In this document: one piece after another, positions 17,400-24,104 of the stretch | How positions within the stretch are numbered: position 1 is the first letter of the stretch | Layout of the letters: each line of letters opens with the position of its first letter | Assembly: GCA_945836755.1 (NCBI GenBank) | Contig: CAMAMB010000020.1 | Coordinates: 1-33,425 of the forward strand | Length of the DNA stretch: 33,425 nt | From: an uncultured Bacteroidales bacterium | GTDB taxonomy: Bacteria > Bacteroidota > Bacteroidia > Bacteroidales > Bacteroidaceae | Direction of reading: 5' to 3' | Translations under genes and position numbers: made by a program | The notes under the pieces: generated by a model | Databases searched by the model: none | Seen by the model: only the letters and a program-made list of their open reading frames with translations | Told to the model about the DNA's origin: nothing

Positions 17400-18665
17400 A
17401 TGAAGATACTGCTCCTCGGTAGCGGCGGGCGCGAACACGCGCTGGCATGGAAAATAAGTCAAAGCCCCAAGGTCGAAAAGCTCTATGTGGCCCCCGGCAA
17501 TGCCGGCACACAGGCGGTGGCAGAAAACGTGGCCATGGCAGCCACCGACTTCGACGCCATAGGCCGCTTTGTCAAGACTGAGGCCGTCGACATGGTGGTG
17601 GTAGGCCCCGAAGACCCCCTCGTGAAAGGCATCTACGACTACTTCAAGGCCGATCCCGCCCTGGCCGACATACCCGTCATCGGGCCCTCAGCCTCGGGCG
17701 CACGCTTAGAGGGGTCGAAAGACTTTGCCAAGCAGTTTATGCAGCGCCACCACATACCCACGGCACGCTACGCCACCTTCGACGGCACGCGCCTCGAAGA
17801 GGGTTGCCGCTTTCTCCACACCCTGCAAGCGCCCTACGTGCTGAAGGCCGACGGCCTCTGTGCCGGCAAGGGCGTGCTCATCGTGCCTACCCTCGAGGAG
17901 GCCGAACGCGAACTGCGCGACATGCTCGGCGGCAAGTTTGGCAACGCCTCGGCCCGCGTGGTCATCGAGGAATTTCTGAGCGGCATCGAGTGCTCCGTCT
18001 TTGTGCTGACCGACGGACGCCACTACGCCATGCTGCCCGAGGCCAAAGACTATAAGCGCATAGGCGAGGGCGACACCGGGCTCAACACAGGCGGCATGGG
18101 CAGCGTATCGCCCGTGAGCTTCGCCAACAAGGCATGGATGCAGAAGGTGGAAGACGAAATAGTACGCCCCACCGTCGAAGGCCTCCACACCGAAGGCATC
18201 GACTACAAGGGCTTCATCTTCTTCGGCCTCATCGACTGCGACGGACAGCCCAAGGTAATAGAATACAACTGCCGCATGGGCGACCCCGAAACCGAGACCG
18301 TCATGCTGCGCCTCAAGAGCGACCTCGTCGACCTCTTTGAAGGCGTGGCCGCCGGCGACCTCGACAGCCGCGAGGTAACCTTCGACGAACGCGCCGCCGT
18401 CTGCGTCATGCTCGTCAGCGGCGGATACCCCGGCAGCTACGAGAAAGGCCACGAAGTGACGGGCCTCGACGTGGCCGACAGCGTGGTCTTCCACGCCGGC
18501 ACGGCACTGAAGGACGGCAAAGTGGTCACCGCCGGCGGCCGCGTCATCGCCGTCTCCTCTTACGGCACCGACAAGGCCGACGCCCTGGCCAAGTCGATGA
18601 AGGGAGCCGAGCAGATAAAGTTTGAAAAGAAATACTATCGCCGCGACATAGGCCAAGACCTCTGA
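17400..18665 (+). CDS. purD: Phosphoribosylamine--glycine ligase (GAR synthetase)
   Basis: The product (421 aa) catalyses the second step of de novo purine synthesis, joining glycine to phosphoribosylamine with ATP. The N-terminus has the diagnostic [12 protein letters not shown]. The ATP-grasp domain includes [14 protein letters not shown] and the [17 protein letters not shown] segment, and metal ligands lie in the [14 protein letters not shown] segment. The length is standard. The product is cytoplasmic. It is transcribed from its own consensus promoter and ends in a hairpin with a T-run, so it is probably monocistronic. No purine-responsive riboswitch fold was recognised in the short leader. 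Confidence 0.97.
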   Translation: MKILLLGSGGREHALAWKISQSPKVEKLYVAPGNAGTQAVAENVAMAATDFDAIGRFVKTEAVDMVVVGPEDPLVKGIYDYFKADPALADIPVIGPSASGARLEGSKDFAKQFMQRHHIPTARYATFDGTRLEEGCRFLHTLQAPYVLKADGLCAGKGVLIVPTLEEAERELRDMLGGKFGNASARVVIEEFLSGIECSVFVLTDGRHYAMLPEAKDYKRIGEGDTGLNTGGMGSVSPVSFANKAWMQKVEDEIVRPTVEGLHTEGIDYKGFIFFGLIDCDGQPKVIEYNCRMGDPETETVMLRLKSDLVDLFEGVAAGDLDSREVTFDERAAVCVMLVSGGYPGSYEKGHEVTGLDVADSVVFHAGTALKDGKVVTAGGRVIAVSSYGTDKADALAKSMKGAEQIKFEKKYYRRDIGQDL

Positions 18666-18687
18666 GCCTGGCGCGCGACAAGAAAGC

Positions 18688-18733
18688 AAGTGGCTGTGAC
18701 GTCGCCCAAAACGCGATGAAACGGCCACTTTTT
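18688..18733 (+). terminator. purD terminator
   Basis: AAGTGGC (18688-18694) pairs with GCCACTT (18724-18730), with an inner stem CGTCGC/GCGATG (18700-18705 with 18713-18718, one G-U). It runs into TTTTT at 18729-18733. Confidence 0.7.
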
Positions 18734-18756
18734 ACACCTCAGACCCCTCTCCACCC

Positions 18757-19686
18757 ATGTATCGCCACACGTTACGCAACACCATCGTCTCCGGCACCTT
18801 CACCCTGCCCGTCATGCTGGGGCTGACGGCCGTGGGCTGGCTGTCGTGGCAACTCTACGACGCAGCGGCATGGGGCAGCTTCTGCATGGCGGTGGTCACG
18901 GCCTACTGCCTCATGGAGCTGAACAACGGCTTCGCCCTCATGCGCATGCGAACCCGCATGGTGAGCACGAGCTTCCTCTTCCTGCTGCTACTCTTCCCCG
19001 CCTACCGGCAGTTTGACCTCACGCTGAGCTGCTCGCTCAGCTTGGTGGTGAGCTACTTCATGCTGTTCAACTCGTATCAGGCTTACCGCCCCGAAGGCTA
19101 CATCTTCTACGCCTTCCTGTGCGTGGGCCTGGGCAGCTTAGCCTTCCCTCCCCTGCTGGCAGTGGCGCCGACCTTCTACGTGAGCATGCTGCTCTTCCTG
19201 CGCAGCCTGACACTGCGCAGCTGCGTGGCCGGCCTCTTGGGACTGGCGCTGCCCTACTGGGTTGTACTGGCCGTAAAGCTGTGGAGCGACGGCGCGGTGA
19301 CCATGCCCGACCCGGCGGCCTGGCCCGGTCTGTGTAACCCGGCCGACTACGCCGCAGTGAGCACGACACAGTGGGTGGGCGGCGGCATGGTGGCATTCTA
19401 CTCGCTGCTGGCCCTCGTCCACCTGAGCCGCAATGCCCTCACCGAAAAAATACGCACACGCATGCTCTTAGCCACAGTGGCCGCCGTGGAAGTGGTGCTC
19501 CTGCTGCTATGGGCCGTCATGCCCGCACGGTTTGACGTATGCCTCCACCTGCTCATAGCCAACGGATCTATCCTCATCGCCCACTACTTCAGCCACGGCC
19601 GCGGGCGCCTGTTCGACCTCTGGTTTAACCTCACCCTCCTCCTGCTCATAGGCCTGGGCCTGCTCAACCACCTCAACCCGGGCTGA
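18757..19686 (+). CDS. Multi-pass membrane protein of unknown function
   Basis: I do not recognise the family. The product (309 aa) is almost wholly hydrophobic, with about nine or ten predicted membrane segments and short loops. There are no obvious catalytic or metal-binding motifs. Charged residues cluster in the loops MRMRTRM (about 68-74) and LTEKIRTR (about 229-236), which would be cytoplasmic under the positive-inside rule. It may be a Bacteroidota integral membrane family of the DUF6427 kind, but this is a guess. It starts 91 bp after purD, past a terminator, and the YqaA-like gene follows within about 25 bp, suggesting that these two are co-transcribed. Confidence 0.75.
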   Translation: MYRHTLRNTIVSGTFTLPVMLGLTAVGWLSWQLYDAAAWGSFCMAVVTAYCLMELNNGFALMRMRTRMVSTSFLFLLLLFPAYRQFDLTLSCSLSLVVSYFMLFNSYQAYRPEGYIFYAFLCVGLGSLAFPPLLAVAPTFYVSMLLFLRSLTLRSCVAGLLGLALPYWVVLAVKLWSDGAVTMPDPAAWPGLCNPADYAAVSTTQWVGGGMVAFYSLLALVHLSRNALTEKIRTRMLLATVAAVEVVLLLLWAVMPARFDVCLHLLIANGSILIAHYFSHGRGRLFDLWFNLTLLLLIGLGLLNHLNPG

Positions 19687-19711
19687 AACGGCCCGACTTC
19701 ATGCTGACACT

Positions 19712-20161
19712 TTGGACGCATTATTCGACATACTCATCGCCGGCGGCGGCTTCGGCATGTTCGTGGCCGCCTTCCTGGCAGGCAGCTTCATCCCCTTCAG
19801 CAGCGAAGTGGTCATGGTGGGCCTGCTGGCGGCAGGCTGCGACCCCTCAGACCTGCTGCTCTGGGGCACGGCCGGCAACGTGCTGGGCTCCCTGTTCAAC
19901 TACTGCGTGGGCTCACTGGGGCGCGAAGAGTGGATCACACGCTGGACCAAAACACCACCCGAGAAGCTGGAACGCGGCAAACGCTGGGTCAGACGCTACG
20001 GAGCCTGGGCAGGCCTGGTGGCATGGGTGCCGCTGCTGGGAAGCGTCATCACCGTAGCCATGGGCTTCATGCGCGTCAAAATGATATACGCCATGACCAC
20101 CGTGGCCATAGGCAAGTACGTGCGCTACTGGGTCGTCGTCAGCGCCTACTGTGCATCCTGA
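19712..20161 (+). CDS. YqaA/DedA-type small membrane protein (VTT domain)
   Basis: The product (149 aa) resembles E. coli YqaA, the short branch of the DedA/VTT superfamily, whose members include lipid scramblases and flippases. The pattern FLAGSFIPFSSEVVMVGLLAAG, then GNVLGSLFNYCVGSLGR, then AWAGLVAWVPLLGSVITVAMGFMRV is typical. The start is unusual: the in-frame codon that aligns with homologues is TTG at 19712, while the nearest ATG (19701) is in a different frame. One extra T in the TTT run at 19711-19713 would put that ATG in frame. A non-ATG start or a sequence error are both possible. It is followed 46 bp later by the metal-binding lipoprotein gene. Confidence 0.82.
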   Translation: MDALFDILIAGGGFGMFVAAFLAGSFIPFSSEVVMVGLLAAGCDPSDLLLWGTAGNVLGSLFNYCVGSLGREEWITRWTKTPPEKLERGKRWVRRYGAWAGLVAWVPLLGSVITVAMGFMRVKMIYAMTTVAIGKYVRYWVVVSAYCAS

Positions 20162-20207
20162 CAAATCTGCCACGCACCCTCCCTCACCCTCCAACCTCCT
20201 ACGCCTC

Positions 20208-21140
20208 ATGACTACCCTCTCACCCACCCCCGACCATAGGCCCGACAGCCTCACAGCGACGCTGCGCAAAGCGCTGCACGGACTGCGCCTCGGATTCGCA
20301 GCACTGAGCCTGCTCGCCATGGCCGCCTGCCACCACCCGAAAGCCGACAGACACAACACCACCGCCGACAGCACCGCCGTGGTCACCGTGACCATCGCCC
20401 CACTACGCACCATGGTGGAACGACTCATGCCCGAAGGATGCAAGGTGATGGTGCTGATGCCGCAGGGAGGCAGCGCAGAGACCTTCCAACCGTCGCCACG
20501 ACAGCTGGTGACCCTCCAAGAGTCGCAGATGGTGGTGGGCGTCGGCACGCTGACCTTCGAACAGACCACCCTCGACCGTATGAAGCAGACGGCACACGGC
20601 GTGACCTTCATCACCCTGGGCGACAGCATCACACCCCTAAGCGGACACCATCACCACGGCCATGACGAAAGCCTCGACCCGCATGTCTGGCTCTCTCTGC
20701 CCAACCTCTGCACCATGGCACGCCGCCTGGCAGCCGCCCTCAGCCTGCGCTATCCCGCCGAAGCCAAGGACATAGACCGCCGATGCGACACCTACGTGGC
20801 TGAACTGCAGAAGACCGACACGCTGCTCCGCCAACAGCTGGCCGCAACCGGCTCACGCTCCTTCCTCATACAGCACCCCTCGCTGGGGTACTTCGCACGC
20901 GACTACGGACTGCACCAGATAGCCATCGAGACAGACGGCAAGGAACCCTCGGCCGCACGCATGAAGGAGCTGGAGCAGCACTGCCGCCACGAGAAGGTGG
21001 GCACCGTCTTCGTGCAAGACGAGAGCAGCAACCGCACAGCCACCAACATGGCCCGCAGGCTAGGACTGCACGTGGTGACCCTGCAACCGCTCGCCGACGA
21101 CGTACCGCAGGAACTCATGCGAGCAGCCAAAGCCCTCTGA
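20208..21140 (+). CDS. Zinc/manganese ABC transporter substrate-binding lipoprotein (ZnuA-like)
   Basis: The product (310 aa) is a cluster A-I metal-binding protein that would capture Zn or Mn outside the inner membrane. A signal region at about residues 20-40 ends in AMAAC, so C41 is a probable lipidated cysteine, although Met at -3 is atypical. A His-rich loop (GHHHHGHDESLDPHVW, 147-161) and later His residues (IQHPSLGYFARDYG) are characteristic ligands. E91 replaces the first His ligand (PQGGSAETFQPSP), as I recall for many Bacteroidota members. ATG 20208 is chosen over 20151 because it places the signal peptide near the N-terminus. The matching ATPase gene follows by 65 bp, but no permease gene is present. 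Confidence 0.9.
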   Translation: MTTLSPTPDHRPDSLTATLRKALHGLRLGFAALSLLAMAACHHPKADRHNTTADSTAVVTVTIAPLRTMVERLMPEGCKVMVLMPQGGSAETFQPSPRQLVTLQESQMVVGVGTLTFEQTTLDRMKQTAHGVTFITLGDSITPLSGHHHHGHDESLDPHVWLSLPNLCTMARRLAAALSLRYPAEAKDIDRRCDTYVAELQKTDTLLRQQLAATGSRSFLIQHPSLGYFARDYGLHQIAIETDGKEPSAARMKELEQHCRHEKVGTVFVQDESSNRTATNMARRLGLHVVTLQPLADDVPQELMRAAKAL

Positions 21141-21205
21141 CCAACCACCCAGCCGAAAGAGCAACCGCCACACGCGCACGTACATATATTATAGTACCCA
21201 GACCC

Positions 21206-21856
21206 ATGCCTGCCACCTTCGTTAGAACCCACGACGTCTGCCTCAGCTACGGCGAACGCCACGTGCTCTGCCACATAGACAAAGAGATACACGACCGCGA
21301 CTTCATTGTGCTCACCGGGCCTAACGGCGGAGGCAAGACCACCCTGCTGCGACTGCTCGCAGGACTGCTCCGCCCCACCTGCGGACACATCGAACGCCGC
21401 CCCGGCGTCAGAGTGGGCTATCTGCCACAGTACAGGCACATCGACCGCTCCTTCCCGACCACCGTGGGCGAAATCGTGCTCTCCGGCCTGGCCGGCCAAA
21501 AGGCATGGTGGCAACGCTTCAACGCAGCCCACCACGCTCAGGCAGAAGCCACCATGGAGCGCTTCGGACTTAACGGACTCGCCAAGCAACCCATAGCCGA
21601 CCTGAGCGGAGGACAATGGCAGCGCACCCTGCTGGCTCGTGCCTTCGTAGGCAATCCCGACCTCTTGCTCCTTGACGAACCCGAGACCCACCTCGACGAA
21701 GCCTCGCGACAGGCATTCTACCAACTGCTCACGCAACAGGCAGCCCACTGCGCCATAGTGACGGTGAGCCACGACGAAAAAAACTTTCCCCGCCTCGAAG
21801 GCCGCCTCATCTGGCACGTGGAAGAAGGCCGCGTAACCGCACGACAGGAATGGTAG
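21206..21856 (+). CDS. Metal ABC transporter ATP-binding protein (ZnuC-like)
   Basis: The product (216 aa) is an ABC ATPase expected to power metal uptake with the upstream lipoprotein. Walker A is GPNGGGKTT (38-46), the signature is LSGGQWQR (133-140), Walker B is LLLLDEP with E158 catalytic, and the switch His is H189. The Q-loop is GYLPQYRHID, typical of zinc and manganese importers. It is slightly shorter than E. coli ZnuC (about 250 aa). The gene ends in TAG. The same reading frame then stays open to 22204 and runs through a 21-bp repeat array. The membrane subunit (ZnuB type) that should follow is missing. Confidence 0.92.
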   Translation: MPATFVRTHDVCLSYGERHVLCHIDKEIHDRDFIVLTGPNGGGKTTLLRLLAGLLRPTCGHIERRPGVRVGYLPQYRHIDRSFPTTVGEIVLSGLAGQKAWWQRFNAAHHAQAEATMERFGLNGLAKQPIADLSGGQWQRTLLARAFVGNPDLLLLDEPETHLDEASRQAFYQLLTQQAAHCAIVTVSHDEKNFPRLEGRLIWHVEEGRVTARQEW

Positions 21857-22023
21857 AACCCTGCACGACGACGGAGAACCGCACCCGACGACCCGGTAAC
21901 CGCACCTGGTGGCTTGAGAGCCGCACCCAACACCACGATAACCGCACCCGGCGACCCGGTAACCGCACCCAACACCCCGGTAACCGCACCCGGTGGACAG
22001 ATAACCGCACCCGGTGGACAGCG
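21857..22023. repeat. 21-bp tandem repeat array downstream of the ABC ATPase gene
   Basis: Seven exact-length 21-bp units start at 21877, 21898, 21919, 21940, 21961, 21982 and 22003. Each begins AACCGCACC (once AGCCGCACC), followed by a more variable half (for example GGTGGACAGAT or GACGACCCGGT). A degenerate 20-bp copy begins directly after the ATPase stop codon. The period is a multiple of three, so frames stay open; in the ATPase frame the units would encode TAPGxPV-like heptapeptides. Confidence 0.9.
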
Positions 22024-22114
22024 AAAGGCACTCACACAGCCGGGAGAGGCACTCGAAGAAATCACCGCCGCTTTGGCACAAAAATCGGCCGCATGTGCAG
22101 ATTTTTGCAAGTTT

Positions 22115-22158
22115 TTTAGACAAATGTTTGTCCGTCTAAATTATACTCCCTACCTTTG
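22115..22158 (+). promoter_or_regulatory. acpP promoter with nested operator-like dyads
   Basis: The promoter is TTTG (22127-22130), a 20-nt spacer and TACCTTTG (22151-22158), a consensus match. Over its -33 box lies GACAAA-TG-TTTGTC (22119-22132). Outside that are TTTAGAC (22115-22121) and GTCTAAA (22134-22140). The overlap of dyad and -33 element suggests a repressor site; no regulator is identified. Confidence 0.7.
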
Positions 22159-22209
22159 CACCCGTTCCCGAAAGGCACAACATATTCATCACATTATATT
22201 TTAGAAATT

Positions 22210-22446
22210 ATGTCTGATATTGAAGCAAAAGTAAAAGCCATCATCGTAGACAAGCTTAGCGTAGACGAGGCTGAAGTAAAGGACGAAGCCAGCTTCGCCA
22301 ACGACCTCGGCGCAGACTCACTCGACACCGTAGAGCTCATCATGGAGTTCGAGAAGGAATTCGACATCATCATTCCCGACGACAAGGCTGAGAAGATTTC
22401 TACCGTGGGCGACGCCATCGCTTACATCAAGGAAAACACCAAGTAA
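22210..22446 (+). CDS. acpP: Acyl carrier protein
   Basis: The product (78 aa) is the small acidic four-helix carrier of fatty acid synthesis. The phosphopantetheine site is S37 in GADSLDTVE. The acidic helix II ([17 protein letters not shown]) that docks onto synthase enzymes is intact. ATG 22210 ([11 protein letters not shown]) is the standard start. It is transcribed from the consensus promoter at 22127-22158, giving a leader of about 45 nt. fabF follows 344 bp downstream and rnc after that, the usual Bacteroidota order, although the acpP-fabF spacer is unusually long and structured. Confidence 0.97.
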   Translation: MSDIEAKVKAIIVDKLSVDEAEVKDEASFANDLGADSLDTVELIMEFEKEFDIIIPDDKAEKISTVGDAIAYIKENTK

Positions 22447-22790
22447 GAGCTTGGCCGCGATTTTTTCAAAGGATAACGTTTAACGTACTACTATTGGCGG
22501 CGCGCCTCAGGGTGTGAAGCTGGGTAGTTGCACGTTAAACGTTATTTTTTCATCCTATCTGACAACCGTCTCTCCCGTCCCCCACATGGCTTACGGCCAT
22601 GCAGGGCCGACTGCAAACAGTCAGGGCCAACGGGCAAAGCGCACAGCCATCACCGGCCTTAGCAGATTAGTGAGTCCAACCCCGGCGCGCTAATCTCCTG
22701 AGCATGCGCTCCCCCCTCCACGGCCCGCAAGACCGACCCCACCGTACACCGGAACGACGGAGAGCCACAACCCCTCATCTACAAGCAACA
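22447..22790 (+). other. Structured acpP-fabF spacer
   Basis: No gene is visible in these 344 bp. In order they hold: a 14-bp inverted repeat with a T-run (22473-22550), a 6-bp hairpin CATGGC/GCCATG (22585-22601), GACTG-CAAA-CAGTC (22609-22622), and AGATTAG/CTAATCT (22664-22696). No consensus promoter for fabF was found, so fabF is probably reached by read-through. Confidence 0.6.
22473..22550 (+). terminator. Long-arm terminator or attenuator after acpP
   Basis: ATAACGTTTAACGT (22473-22486) and ACGTTAAACGTTAT (22532-22545) are perfect complements over 14 bp. ACTAC/GTAGT (22487-22491 with 22524-22528) extends the stem after a small bulge, and T residues follow to 22550. The loop region of about 30 nt includes GGCGCGCC. 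Partial termination would make acpP more abundant than fabF. Confidence 0.65.
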
Positions 22791-24053
22791 ATGGAACTAA
22801 AAAGAGTAGTAGTGACAGGCCTCGGAGCCTTAACCCCCGTGGGTAACAACGTCGAAGAAATGTGGAAGAACATCCAGGCCGGTGTGAGCGGCGCTGCCCC
22901 CATCACTCACTTCGACGCCTCCGATTTCAAGACCCAGTTCGCCTGTGAGATAAAGGACTTCAAAGCCACTGACTTCCTCGACAGAAAGGAAATCCGCAAG
23001 ATGGACCTCTACACACAGTATGCCCTCGTGGCTGCACAGGAGGCCATCAAAGACAGCGCCTTTGACCTCGAAACCATCAACCGCAACCGCATCGGCGTCA
23101 TACTTGGCGTGGGCATCGGCGGTATACACACCTTCGAGGAGGAAGCAGGCTACTATGCCGTCAATAAGGACAAAGGGCCCAAGTTTAATCCCTTCTTTAT
23201 CCCCAAGATGATTGCCGACATCGCCGCCGGTCACATCTCCATCCAGTATGGCTTCCACGGCCCTAACTATACGACCACCTCAGCCTGCGCCTCATCGACC
23301 AACGCCATAGCCGACGCCTTCAACCTCATCCGCTTAGGCAAGGCCAACGCCATCGTAACGGGCGGCGCCGAGGCTGCCATCTTCCCCTGCGGCGTAGGCG
23401 GCTTCACAGCCATGCATGCCCTCTCGACCCGCAACGATGACCCCGCAGGTGCCTCGCGCCCCTTCTCGGCCAGCCGCGACGGCTTCGTCATGGGCGAAGG
23501 TGCAGGTATACTCATACTTGAAGAGCTTGAACACGCCAAGGCACGCGGCGCCAAGATTTACTGCGAGGTGGCCGGCGTAGGCATGTCTGCTGACGCTCAC
23601 CACATCACCGCTTCCCACCCCGAAGGCCTTGGGGCTCACCTCGTGATGGAAGCAGCCCTCGAAGATGCCGAAATGAAGCCCGAGGACATTGACTACATCA
23701 ACGTGCACGGCACATCTACTCCCGTGGGCGACATCTCCGAGGTAAAGGCCATCACCAAGCTCTTCGGACAGCACGCCTACGAGCTCAACATCAGCTCCAC
23801 CAAGTCAATGACGGGCCACCTGCTCGGCGCTGCCGGCGCAGTAGAGGCCATGATCTGCTGTCTCGCTGTACAGAACGACATCGTGCCTCCCACCATCAAC
23901 CACGACGACGACGACCGCGACGAGAATATAGACTACAACCTCAACTTTACCTTCAACAAGGCCCAGAAGCGTCCCATCCGCGCCGCCCTCAGCAACACTT
24001 TCGGCTTCGGCGGTCACAACGCTTGCTGCATCCTCAAGAAGTACGAGGCATAA
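22791..24053 (+). CDS. fabF: 3-oxoacyl-ACP synthase II (FabF)
   Basis: The product (420 aa) is the condensing enzyme that elongates acyl-ACP with malonyl-ACP in the cytoplasm. The catalytic triad is C166 (TTSACASS), H306 (NVHGTST) and H343 (TGHLLGAAGA). The N-terminal RVVVTGLGALTPVGN and C-terminal SNTFGFGGHNA motifs are intact. ATG 22791 (MELKRVVVTG) is preferred over the longer frame from 22704, whose extra 29 residues look non-coding. It lies between acpP and rnc and probably shares a transcript with both. Confidence 0.97.
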   Translation: MELKRVVVTGLGALTPVGNNVEEMWKNIQAGVSGAAPITHFDASDFKTQFACEIKDFKATDFLDRKEIRKMDLYTQYALVAAQEAIKDSAFDLETINRNRIGVILGVGIGGIHTFEEEAGYYAVNKDKGPKFNPFFIPKMIADIAAGHISIQYGFHGPNYTTTSACASSTNAIADAFNLIRLGKANAIVTGGAEAAIFPCGVGGFTAMHALSTRNDDPAGASRPFSASRDGFVMGEGAGILILEELEHAKARGAKIYCEVAGVGMSADAHHITASHPEGLGAHLVMEAALEDAEMKPEDIDYINVHGTSTPVGDISEVKAITKLFGQHAYELNISSTKSMTGHLLGAAGAVEAMICCLAVQNDIVPPTINHDDDDRDENIDYNLNFTFNKAQKRPIRAALSNTFGFGGHNACCILKKYEA

Positions 24054-24104
24054 GGGGAGACTTTCTGTTTCATCACTCCACAGTAATCTCATCCTCCTTT
24101 GTCT

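Noticed and set aside
20903-22123. Minus-strand open frame of 406 codons with Cys-Gly-Tyr-Arg repeats
   Set aside because: The repeats come from the 21-bp array read in reverse; the rest is antisense to the ABC ATPase gene.
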